Shown here one piece after another: positions 52,932 through 63,126 of a DNA stretch of 64,000 bases. The stretch comes from Cryptomeria japonica (lineage: Eukaryota > Streptophyta > Pinopsida > Cupressales > Cupressaceae). Position 1 is the stretch's first letter, and every line of letters starts with the position of its first letter. The stretch spans positions 215,870,654 to 215,934,653 of the forward strand of contig NC_081411.1 of NCBI RefSeq assembly GCF_030272615.1, written 5' to 3'. Under the pieces are notes generated by a model. That model was not told the origin of the DNA and did no database searches. It was given only the letters and a program-made list of their open reading frames with translations. A program made the translations under genes and the position numbers.

Positions 52932-55006
52932 CTTGTGTATTTTTTACTAAGATGCAACCTGCATTTGGTTCTTAATTTGCCTCATGTGAGCCATCAATCT
53001 ACTCAATTGCATGCATTAAATACAAGCTACTTTGGTTTCAGTTTTGAATTGTATCTATAACGACTCATCAATATATCCTTTCCTGATGAATTACTCCCTT
53101 AGCGCCATCGACAATATTTCATTCCTTAATTCGCTTTATTTTTTATCGGTGTGTGTCTTCTCGAGCCTTCCATCAGGTATCGGCATAACCTTGAATAGTC
53201 TCTGCCGATAGTTACTTTTTCCTTGATGAATCTCTTGCTCTATTGTTTCTATTGAGCGTCAAGATAGCTTGAAATGTTACAACCTGATCTCTTTAAGTTT
53301 TACTGATGACTAAGGCTTCTCTCCCTATCAGTGTAAGTCTTACCGATAGCCTTATCGACTATCGACAAGACAACAATTTACATGTTCCGATAGCGAAAGT
53401 CACACCGATGATACTTTAGTAATGACTCGGTCGGTGTATATCCTATTGATGTGTCTATCAGGTATCAGGATAAATCCTATCTGCTTTTAGTGATAGTTAA
53501 TCACTTCCCAATGACCTTTGGCTTTGCTAGGGTGCTTTCTTTGGGGTAAGCTACACTGATGGTTTGATTTGCAGACTTGTGGAGTTCTAATAGACTTCTT
53601 CCATTTCTCTTCCAATTCTAGGCATCCATACTTAAATATATCCATACTCTCTTGTTTCTTAAAGAAAATGGAGAAATAAATGGTACTAATATTAAGAAGC
53701 TACATACTCATCATAAGTAATGAGAACTAAACAAGCTTGTCAAGCTTGAAATCAATGTATAAGGCTAACTGTGCCATTTTGTCAAAAGTTGTCAAGTAGT
53801 CCTATTCAGCTCCTGATTGTTCAAATAATATAAATGTACCCATGGAAGGGTAATAAAGGTTTAATATGTTATTTTGAGTCCATCCTAAGGTTTTCAAAGT
53901 ATCTAAGTAATGTTTAGTGGTCATTCATGTTAAAAGGCAAAAGTTGTCAAGGTGTCACTAAAAAGTTGTAATGCAACAATGCATAAAATTTTGTCAAACT
54001 GTACATTTCGGTTTTAGGGATAGTTGGAACAATTATAGAACCATGAGAAGATATAAAATCCATCATTTATTTCGATTAAGTGTGTGTGACAGAGTTGGAG
54101 GAAAGTCTTGTAAGGCTAGATCAAATAAAGCCTCTGACTGTCACTTAATTCTGTAGAGTTGTGACAGTTATAGGTTTGTATATCAGCTTGAAAATAAAAC
54201 TTCCACGTAATTGTTTGTTGGATAAATAGGAAGGAAGTGTATTTCTATAATGTATTGGAAAATGTTTTTGATGAAGATTCAATGAGAAAATTGATATTTT
54301 GTTCAATACTTTTAACTGTTGTTTTTGACAGTCATGATTATTTGCTGCTTTAGATGTTTTTCCTAATAAGATTTGGATTGAATCCGGCCCCTAATAACCT
54401 ATTTGAGGTTGTAGAATGAAGAGTTATCTTTAATTCAAGACAGGTTTAAAGGTCATCCATAGATTATAAAGAAATTTCTAATGGTTTTTGTCAAAACTGT
54501 CATAAAACCTTTGTTGACAGGGTTGCAACAAAAGAATTGATTATCTCTTAATGTAAACGCTCAAGTTTCTTCATATTTTGGATTCTGATAGTCAATTCAA
54601 TTCTCTTTCATATGAAGTTGGTTTCATGTTTACTTCTTCATAAATTCATCATTCCTAAGTTGATTCTATTAGATGACACAATAAAAAGGTTTCTCTTTTT
54701 TTAAAACTCAAATATTTTTCAACTTGTCAAAATCAAGCTTCTTTTTTAGCCAAGAAAACAATCTAAATAAAATAGTCTTCATAATTGAAGAGAGTCTAAG
54801 TTTAAGTAACATTTGAACTTCTATATAACTAGTTCTAAGAAGACTTTCATACTTGCGATATCCTTTTGCGTACTTTGTGAAGGTTACACACCGAAGTTTC
54901 AATAGCCCAACTTTTTTGCGTGTGAAGAAAGACCATGTTAGAAAATATCAACGAAGACCAAAATAAGGAGACAATTGCTAGATTGTGGTCTAACTTGAAA
55001 AGAAAA
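52932..55006. other. Spacer with CCGAT-rich patch
   Basis: No gene can be supported. 53150-53450 is dense in TATCGGT, CCGATAG and CACCGATG words, recalling the ACCGGT/ACCGAC words of E3; it could be an LTR or leader of the neighbouring ORF cluster, but no second copy is present. 53700-54900 shows nothing recognisable. Confidence 0.35.
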
Positions 55007-55114
55007 GGTGATAGGAAAATGTTATTGTCCCTGCAAAATTTGTAAGGGCTTAAAGACTAGAAGACTTCTAATCAAAACAACCAAGAAACATTGTAGGCAA
55101 CATGGTCACATTGA
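55007..55114 (+). pseudogene. CACTA transposase, N-terminal exon part (before LINE)
   Basis: Translation gives IGKCYCPCKICKGLKTRR, LLIKTTKKHCRQHGHIE. The Cys-x-Cys-x2-Cys and later His/Gly pattern matches the transposase-associated zinc-like domain at the N-terminus of TNP2-type CACTA transposases. It joins 63127 in frame (GHIE then GGHDYHPL) once the LINE and one copy of its 16-bp duplication are removed. The upstream exon is not clear. Confidence 0.65.
55099..55114. repeat. LINE target-site duplication, left copy
   Basis: AACATGGTCACATTGA, exact match to 63111-63126. A 16-bp duplication is normal for a LINE and encloses all three LINE ORFs. Confidence 0.9.
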
Positions 55115-55210
55115 GGAGCGGGAGGAGCGGGAGCTCAAATTTCAAATTTCCATCAAGGTAGGAACCCTGGTTCCAATGGTGAGAGCAGCCAGATCAATGG
55201 TGCTGGTCCT

Positions 55211-56821
55211 ATGGATGATAAGGACAAGCCCTCGGACCTCCTAGTTCCGGTTGCTGACTCACAGTCCAGTGGTACTCTGTTTGCTGTGACAACGGATTCT
55301 TCAGGGCATTTGGGGGTAGGGTCCAATGGGGGGCCTATGCCACTTGTAGACTCCGTGGATAACGGGAGGGAGGGAAAAAAATGGTCTTCCCTTTTTGGAT
55401 CTAGAGCAACTGGTAAATCCTCCCTTCCTCTTGTTAAGAACATTTCTAACCCTTCTAGTGGTAAGTTTGCTATCTCCATCCTTGACCAGGTTCTAGACCA
55501 TAATATCAATAGTATGTCGAACTCCTTGGTAGGGAAGTTTATGGGTCCGCACCCAAATATTGAAGTTGTTAGGGCCTTTGTTAATTGAAAATGGGCACTT
55601 AAAGGAAATGTAGAGGTCTCGGCTCTTCCCAAAGGTCTTCTATCTTTCTCTTTTTTGTGTGAAGAAGATAAGGTTAAGATCTTGTGCGGGAGTCCCTAGA
55701 TGGTGGGAAAGACAGCCCTGGTTCTAAGAAAATGGCATCCGAAATTAAATATGAATGATTCTATTTTGGAGCAGGTTCCAGTGTGGATAAAACTCCTAGG
55801 ATTGCCTCTCGAGTATTGGGCAGAAAGCATCTTCTCTGGAATAGCAAGTTCTTTTGGTGAGCTGCTCTCTATTGACCCAGTCATTGCTTCAAAAAGAAGA
55901 TTAACCCATGCAAGGTTCTGTGTTGGAGTAGCCCCTGAGGTAGATATGCCAGAACAGATTGATCTAGTTTCAAAACTGGGAACCTAGAAGCAACATATAG
56001 AATATGAAACTATTCCTTTTGCTTGTTTCCATTGTAAGAAGGTAGGTCATTGGGCAAAATCTTGTCCGAAAAAGCAAAAGGCGGAGCCTAATCAGTTAAA
56101 ACCTCAGATTGAAAGCCAAAATATGCCAGAGAAAAGGGTATGGCAAGTTAAAAACATAGAAAATAAGGAAAAAAATCCAAATCGCTTTTAAGGAAGCCTC
56201 AAAGTCTATCCTCAGTCCCACTATTTAGGAGGTAGATAGGAATGAAACAACCAAAGCTAGTCCCATAAAAATTACATAAAAAATGGACTTGAATGATCAA
56301 AATGATCCTCCAAAAGCAAAAGATGAAGGGGTGGATGACACATATGAAAATCAGGAAGTAGAAGCTAGAGACTATCAACCGGAGGAAGGTGAGATCCCAG
56401 ATCCACAAGTTGAAAGAATAGACTCTTCTATAGCCATACCTAGTTTTGAAATACAAGAAGCCCAAAAGTGTGCAATTTTTGGATTGAGTCTTTCGGATTC
56501 GGAATAGCAAACATTATTTCAACTGAGTCCAGAACTCCTAAATGGGGTAATGAAGATAAAATTTCCAAAATCCTAACCAATCCAGAAGTGGCTCCTATGT
56601 CAGAAACGGAATGGAAGCAACCTAAACACAGGAGTAAGAAAGCAGCAACACCCTCGATATCCTTGATTAGGAAATCTTGCAGAATAGCTCAAGTTGATGT
56701 GGAATACGTCTCCTCTTCCCCAGGGAGACCATCTAATCACAAAGTTGGAGACATGGAGGCCAACAAGAACATAGCAGATGGAACTCAGAAAACTCTCAAG
56801 GAGCTAGGAATTGGTAAGTAA
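55211..56821 (+). pseudogene. LINE ORF1 (RNA-binding protein)
   Basis: From ATG 55211: a Ser/Gly-rich start, SGKFAISILDQVLDHNI, LVGKFMGPHPNIEVVRAFVN, then KWALKGNVEVSALPKGLLSF, MVGKTALVLRKWHPKLNM, VPVWIKLLGLPLEYWAESIF and RRLTHARFCVGVAPEVDMPE. This is the domain of unknown function common to plant LINE ORF1. A zinc knuckle CFHCKKVGHWAKSC follows near 56026-56067. Stops sit where Trp or Arg/Lys codons are usual (for example SP-stop-MVG), and a frame change occurs near 56200-56500. It ends at 56821, 2 bp before ORF2. Confidence 0.88.
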
Positions 56822-56823
56822 CT

Positions 56824-59800
56824 ATGAAGATAATCTCTTGGAATTTAAGGGGTCTAAACAATCCCCATAAACATGATATTATTAGGAATATGATAAGAGA
56901 TAGCAATCCTAACATTTTTCTCATTCAAGAAACCAAAATGAGTAGAGAAAAAGTTGAATCTTTGAAGTTTTTCAAAAATGGTAAAATTAGTGGGGAAGTT
57001 CTGAGGGTGCTTCTGGAGGCATTGCAACCATCTAGAATCTTAACACTGTTAAAGGCCAGGTCATTATTCAAGAAGGTAATTTTTCTTGTATTAAATTTGA
57101 GCATCTTAAAGATGGTTTTTCATGGGTTCTCACAAACATTTATGCTCCTAATACCTTAAAGGCTAGAAACTCTTTTTGGAAAAGGATAAAATAGGCTAGG
57201 GAAAGTTTCAAAAATCTAAGTTGGATGGTTATGGGGGATTTCAATACGCCTTTAAAAGAAGAGGAAAAATTTGGAGGTAGCCCGCCTCAGTTGGAAAGTA
57301 GAATGGCTCTCATGGATTTTATTAATTTTCTAGCTCCTAATGATTTGGAGATACAGGGTTGTAATTTCACATGGACAAATAGAAGAAATGGTAATGACCT
57401 TATTCAAGTGCGCCTTGACCGAACTCTTATTTATGATGATTGGTACAGTCAGTATTTCTGTTCTTTATCTGCACATATTCGGGTTGGTTCTGATCACTTT
57501 CTAATTACTTTTAATGTTGATTTGATCAATAGAAGAAAAAACTATCCCTTTAGATTTGAAAAAATGTGGACTCTTCACCCTGATATTAAAAAGTATATTA
57601 AAAAATGGTGGAGTATCCAAATTGAGGGAATGACAATGTTCAAAGTGGTTAAGAAGCTCAAAAGTGTGAAGGACAACATCCGAATCTGGAATAAGAACAT
57701 CTTTGGGAATATATTTGAGGCTAAGAGTAAAATTCAGGAAAACCTAAAAGAGATACAGGACCAGATCCAAAAGGATGGTTTTAGTACTGTTTCTATTAGT
57801 GAGGAGAATGAGATTCTTAAGAAATACCATGATATTATTACTAAAGAGGAAATGTTCTGGAAGCAGAGATCGAGATGCAAATGGCTCAAGGAAGGAGACA
57901 GGAATACAAAATTCTTCCATATGTCAACTATCAAACATAAAGCTGCCAACAGGATGAACAAGTTAGTTGTGGACAGTGGGGAGTTGGTCAAGGAAGATGA
58001 AATAAGGAATGAAGCTAAGAGGTATTTCTTGGACCTCCTTTCAAGGGATCAAAGTCTGGATGCTGAAGCTCAGTCCTCTTTTCTTCAGAACATTCCTCAT
58101 CTCATTGATGCCCAAAATAATGTTTTTCTCTCTTCCATTCCTTCCACCTTAGAAATTAAAAATGCTATTTTCTCCTTTGATGGAAACAAAGCTCTTGGTC
58201 CTGATGGCTTCCCAATGCTCTTTTTTCAAGAGTTCTGGGACATTATCGGGACTAATGTTGCTAATGGGTTAAGGAATTCTTTGGGGCTAGAAAACTCTTG
58301 AAGGAAATAAATGGTATTTTTATTGCTCTTATCCCCAAGATTCAAGGTGCTGATTCTCTGGACAAGTTCAGACCTATTAGCCTCTACAATTCCTTTTACA
58401 AGATCATATCTAAGGTCCTGACCTATAGACTCTTGTCTATTCTCCTGGCTTTTATAAAACACCAGCAAAATGGGTTTGTTCCTGGAAGACAAATTCTTGA
58501 TTCCATTATTACTGTTCATGAGAATATCCACTCTCTTGTTAAAGCGAAGAAGCAGGGTCTTATCCTTAAGCTAGATCTCTCCAAAGCCTATGATAGGGTG
58601 GACTGGTCTCTTCTACAGAAAGTCCTCACTACTTTTGGGTTTGCCCCAAGAGTTGTGGATCTTTTATCCCAACTTAACACTATTGCGTCCTTTGCTGTTC
58701 TTGTCAATGGTTCTCCTTCAACCTTTTTCCAAGCTTTGAGAGGTCTTAGGCAAGGAGATCCTATCTCCCCCATCCTATTCATTATTATGGCAGAATGCTT
58801 TGGATGGACCATGGAAAATTTGGTGCAGATAGGATCCTTTAAGGGTCTCCAACCTTCTTCTGCTGACCTTATTTGTTCACACCAACAACTTGTTGATGAT
58901 ACAATAATTATGGGGGATTCAAGCATCTTAGAAGCTAAAGTTCTGAAGAATACCTTGTGTAAATATGCTTCTGCAATGGGGCAGCTTATTAACTGGGCCG
59001 AAAGTGATCTCTTTTTCATTAACACTCCAGAGAGAAGACAACAAAGGATCAACAGAATTCTGGAGTGTAAGATTGTTGACCTGCCTACTACCTACCTTGG
59101 TCTCCCCATGGGGATTGCCCCTCTTGACTCCTATTGGAGTTCGCTTTTTGATAAATTTCACAAAAAACTTGCAGGTTGGAAAGGGGCTCTCTTAAGTCAA
59201 GCTGGTAAGCTCCTTCTTCTTAAGGCTACTCTTCAAAGTATCCCCATTTATGCTCTTAGCTTATTCAGAATTCCAGTCAAGTATGCTGAAGCTATTGAGA
59301 AAATTCAAAGAAGATTCCTATGGTCTGAGGTGGAGGAAAAGCAAAGAATGTCCTTGGTGGCATGGGATAAGGTCTGCAAACCAAAAAGCAAAGGTGGTGT
59401 AGGGCTTAGGAGGATTCGCACTTTAAATGAAGCTCTCTTGTCAAAACAAGTTTGGAGATGGTTTAACTCTGATTCTGAATGGTGCAAAATTTGGAGAAGT
59501 AAGTATTCTCTTCTATCCTCTTCTCTATCTTCTTTTCTTAATCGGATCTTAGTATAAATGGATCTCATATCTGGAACCATGTTTCTAAATGTAAAGAGTT
59601 GATTGCTAAAGGTGTGACATGGAAACTTGGAAATGGTAGAAAAGTGAGATTCTGGGAGGATCCCTGGCTTTTTGACAAACCCCTAATGGATTTCTATGAG
59701 TGGGCTTCCCATGCCCCCTCTTGTATTGGCTCTTTTGGTACCTTAGTGGCAGATTACTGGGATGGGAACAACTGGCAGAACATTGATAGTATTCATCCCA

Positions 59801-61011
59801 GTCTCTCCAAGCTCAAAACCCAACTGCCTGCTATTTGGCTGAATAAGGAAGAGGATTCCTTGATTTGGAGATATAACCCCAAGGGTACCTTTACTGTATC
59901 TTCAATGTATTGTATCCTCTCCCCCTCCCCTCCTATGAATCCTTTCTGGTCTAAAGCCTGGTTAAAAGGGCTAACTCCTAAAATCAATATGTTCTTCTGG
60001 ACTATTCTCCAAAATAAGATCCTTATTATTGACAACCTTAAATGCAGAGGTTTTGCCCTTCCAAATAGGTGTGTGTTGTGCTTTCAAGAGGAAGAGTCAG
60101 TGGACCATCTTGCCCTCCACTGTTCTTTCTCAACCTCTATTTGGGAAAGCTTCCTCAAAAGCTTTAGTCTTGCTTGGGTGTTTCCTAGTAACATCAGAGA
60201 TTTGTTCTCTTCCTGGCAAATTCATTAGACCAACTCTTTTCTGAGGTGTATATGGCAGCTCTCTCTACCTCACATTCTGTGGGGTCTTTAGAAGGAAAGA
60301 AACAATTGAATTTTCAGGGATGTGTCCTTAAATCAAGACATTGTTTTTCAAAAAATTTAAAGGGCTATTCAGGAAAATATGGGAACTATGGAGGTCTCTT
60401 GTTACTCAAACAACTCTTTGGAGTCAAATATCTTAAGAGCCTAGAATATGAAGATCATTGATGGTCATAATATCAGCCACAATAAAAGGCTTGAAGTTAA
60501 ATGACAAACCCCTCTCCATGGTTGGCTTAAAATCAATTTTGATGGAGCAGCCAAAGGAAATCCAGGTCCTTCAAGCTATGGAGCTATTCTCAGAGACAAC
60601 CGAGGCATTTGCAAAGGTATGGTTGTTGTCCCTATTGGAATTCAAACCAATCATAAGGTGGAAGCTATGACAGCCCTTCAAGGCATTATTCTAGCCAAAA
60701 AATGGAACTGTACCCATCTCTGGATCGAAGGGGATTCCAATAATATTATTAAGTGTCTCAATGGGACCTCTCAGCCCTCTTGGTCAATCCACAATATAAT
60801 GTTTTCTACCATTGACATCATCAGAACCTTCAAAAAATGCCACATATCCCATATATATCGGGAGGCCAACTGTTTTGCTGATTGGGCTGCAAACGTGGCG
60901 GTGAAGAATGATACAATTATCACATGGACAAGTGAGAGTGGTCTTCCCGGAGATGTAAGACAAATCATAATAAATGAAAGATATCGAAGTACCCCAAAGA
61001 ATCTTGATTGA
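56824..61011 (+). pseudogene. LINE ORF2 (endonuclease, RT, RNase H)
   Basis: Endonuclease: MKIISWNLRGLNNPHK, IFLIQETKMS, then VMGDFNTPLKEEEKFGG, FTWTNRR and GSDHFLI, holding the Asn, Glu, Asp and His residues. RT: FIALIPKIQGADSLDKFRPI, GFVPGRQILDSI, LILKLDLSKAYDRVDW, LRGLRQGDPISPILFIIM and QLVDDTIIMG, where the usual FADD is LVDD. After RT: PTTYLGLPMG, FLWSEVEEKQRMSLVAWD, and a zinc region (CVLCFQEEESVDHLALHC). RNase H: NFDGAAKGNPGPSSYGA, HKVEAMTALQG, LWIEGDSNNII and REANCFADWA, all four acidic residues kept. Frameshifts near 56970, 58300 (4-bp overlap), 59560 and 60230-60600 inactivate it. Confidence 0.93.
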
Positions 61012-61222
61012 CAAGGCAATTATGATATGTACTGAAGTAAACACTTCGAGTTACTTCGATAATGAGGGAATTACTCATTATAACATCAAAGTTAGCAGAA
61101 CGTGCATTATAACTTGTCAAATTATTAATGCTACGCACGTTTTCTGGGCTTTTTTTTTAGTTTTGAAAAGCTTTTTGTTTCATCAACTCTGTAACCTGAA
61201 CTTGACTGTGAGAAATGACACC

Positions 61223-62947
61223 ATGGGCAGAAATAGGAGAAGATATGAGCCGGGAAGTTGCAAGGAGTGGAAACAGAAAGAAGAGGTGTGGGAAATTTTG
61301 CAGAAGGGTGGTCTTTCGAGCTTCCTTGAGAGACTCCATGGCCGTGATGGAAAGATAACCAGCTTCTTCTGCAAAAATTGGAAGAAGGGCAAGCTTAAAA
61401 TGGGCGACCAACTGGTGGAAATTGACGAAGAGTTAATAGCTAAAGCTACGGGACTCAAAAGGGAGGGCTGCAATTTCTACAGAGACAGGAAGGTCAGTAG
61501 GGAAGCCATTGAAAGGTACCTGGTCATAGAGAAAGAGAAGAAAAGACTGGTAAAGTTGAGCAAAACCTATTACCCACCTAGGGCTTTTGCAAATCTCTGG
61601 CGGGAAATTCTCTTTGTTTTAATGAGGTATATAACTCTAGATGGCAGGTTTACGAAAGTATATGGATATCGCTTTGTCCTCTTAAATCATTTTAGGCATA
61701 ACGATAAGGTGAATTTCCCTTACTTCTTGCTCTATTCTATGAATGCATCCCTAAAAGCATATAAAGAAAATCCTCAGGATGACACTGCAATGCACCAGGG
61801 ACTTATGGTCCTCATTTATGATCATCTAAAGGCCAATAAAATCAATCGAATCCAGCTCTCTGTGGATTCGGAAGAAGAAATGTCTGATTCTGATTTCTCA
61901 GAGGAGGAGGATTTAGATAATGTTTCCTCAACTGAAAATGACGAAAGCTCTTACGACTCAGAGTATGAGAGGAGCAAGAAGAGGAAATCAAGACCCTCTT
62001 CTTCTAAGAGTAAAAAACCCCAAAGCAAACCCTTGATTAGTATTTCTTCAGAAGAAGAGGACTCTGATTTCTCTGAGGAGAAGAAGAACCCTAAGGGAGT
62101 GCTGAAGGAAAAAAGTAAAATCCAAGCCCAACCCAAGAAGAAGCAAAAGAAAATAGAGGAGATTGGCAAAGATCTGGAGGACACAGGAAAGGAACCGGAA
62201 GAGGACAAGCAAACAAGAACCCTGGAAGCTGATCAAAGCCTGGAGATGGAGACTATGGAGGAGACCCTCAGGGTCGCTGACACTATTTCTACCCTCCATA
62301 TTGATAAAGATGAACAAATAACCCCTGGTAAAGTTACTCCTTCTCTTGGTCCTCACCCCGAGGCCTTGAAGGGTTTTATGAAAACCATTCAATGGCTTAT
62401 TGATGGGAATAAGAATACTGTGGATGAATACAAAAAACTCTGCAATAGAGTCATGATCCTAGAGACCATTAACATTGGAGAGGGGAACACTATGGCCAAT
62501 TATATCGAAGATTTGAAGAACACAATTGCCAAAGTGGAAGACATCAGAGATGCCTTTAATCCCCGGTTTGAGAAAATTGAAAAGGAGATACAGGATAGAA
62601 AAACCCTGGAGGAAACTAGTGAAAAAACGCTCTCGAATACAGTTGCCAAAGTGGACAAGATAGAGGAGTGCCTCAAGAACATTGCGGAGCAGAGTCTTAG
62701 CATTCTAAAAATCTCAACCAACAACACCCATACCCTCATCAGCAAGCTCGATGATGAAAAGGAAACCCAAGAAATTGACCTAAATGCAGAAGGAACCGGG
62801 GAAGCCCAAGGTCCCAGAACTCGCACCCGTGGAAAGAGGAAGGAAAAGAAAGTGAATAAGGACTTGGAGGAGCTAAAAGAAGTTGGGGTGACCTATGATG
62901 AGCTGGTGACTAAGGCAGAGGATCTGCTGAACAAAATTACTATGTAG
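61223..62947 (+). CDS. LINE third ORF, 574 codons, unknown function
   Basis: Uninterrupted from ATG 61223 (CACCATGG context); the frame is open further up to 60974 but that part overlaps RNase H. Residues 1-210 look globular: YEPGSCKEWKQKEEVWEILQ, ITSFFCKNWKKGKLKMGD, VEIDEELIAKATGLKREGCN, FANLWREILFVLMRYITLDG and KVNFPYFLLYSMNASLKAY. The EELIAKATGL and RYITLDGR-x-HF-x-LLNHFR pattern resembles uncharacterised plant transposon-associated proteins. Residues 215-340 are acidic and Ser/Lys-rich (SDSDFSEEEDLDN, repeated as SDFSEEKKN) with basic clusters, suggesting nuclear location. Residues 400-574 are helical, probably coiled coil. It is far better preserved than ORF1 and ORF2. Confidence 0.75.
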   Translation: MGRNRRRYEPGSCKEWKQKEEVWEILQKGGLSSFLERLHGRDGKITSFFCKNWKKGKLKMGDQLVEIDEELIAKATGLKREGCNFYRDRKVSREAIERYLVIEKEKKRLVKLSKTYYPPRAFANLWREILFVLMRYITLDGRFTKVYGYRFVLLNHFRHNDKVNFPYFLLYSMNASLKAYKENPQDDTAMHQGLMVLIYDHLKANKINRIQLSVDSEEEMSDSDFSEEEDLDNVSSTENDESSYDSEYERSKKRKSRPSSSKSKKPQSKPLISISSEEEDSDFSEEKKNPKGVLKEKSKIQAQPKKKQKKIEEIGKDLEDTGKEPEEDKQTRTLEADQSLEMETMEETLRVADTISTLHIDKDEQITPGKVTPSLGPHPEALKGFMKTIQWLIDGNKNTVDEYKKLCNRVMILETINIGEGNTMANYIEDLKNTIAKVEDIRDAFNPRFEKIEKEIQDRKTLEETSEKTLSNTVAKVDKIEECLKNIAEQSLSILKISTNNTHTLISKLDDEKETQEIDLNAEGTGEAQGPRTRTRGKRKEKKVNKDLEELKEVGVTYDELVTKAEDLLNKITM

Positions 62948-63110
62948 TGTCTCCTTGGGTTCTTTGCTATTTTTTGTTGTTTAGCTGTTTTTTCTGTTCA
63001 CTGGTTTTTTGGACCAGTCGCTTTGTATAAGGACTCTATTTTCTCAACTTTTTATTTTATCTATGTTGTAATGGTTTCGGGTCCTTAAAATCTATTTTTC
63101 AATCAATCAG
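62948..63110 (+). other. LINE 3' UTR
   Basis: T-rich sequence (TTTTTTGTTGTTTAGCTG) after the third ORF, ending ATCTATTTTTCAATCAATCAG. No poly(A) run. Confidence 0.65.
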
Positions 63111-63126
63111 AACATGGTCACATTGA
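63111..63126. repeat. LINE target-site duplication, right copy
   Basis: AACATGGTCACATTGA, identical to 55099-55114. Confidence 0.9.

Larger units (their letters stand above)
55115..63110 (+). mobile_element. L1-like LINE with a third ORF
   Basis: About 8 kb between exact 16-bp duplications. It encodes ORF1 (zinc knuckle protein), ORF2 (endonuclease, RT, zinc region, RNase H) and a third ORF after ORF2. The 5' end starts GGAGCGGGAGGAGCGGGAGC; the 3' end is TTTTTCAATCAATCAG, a short TCAA-type tail instead of poly(A). The third ORF is therefore part of the inserted unit, either as a family component or as a 3' transduction of neighbouring DNA. ORF1 and ORF2 are damaged. Confidence 0.88.

Noticed and set aside
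60974-61222. Upstream extension of the LINE third ORF to 60974
   Set aside because: It overlaps the RNase H frame and encodes nothing similar to the rest; the ATG at 61223 is the better start.
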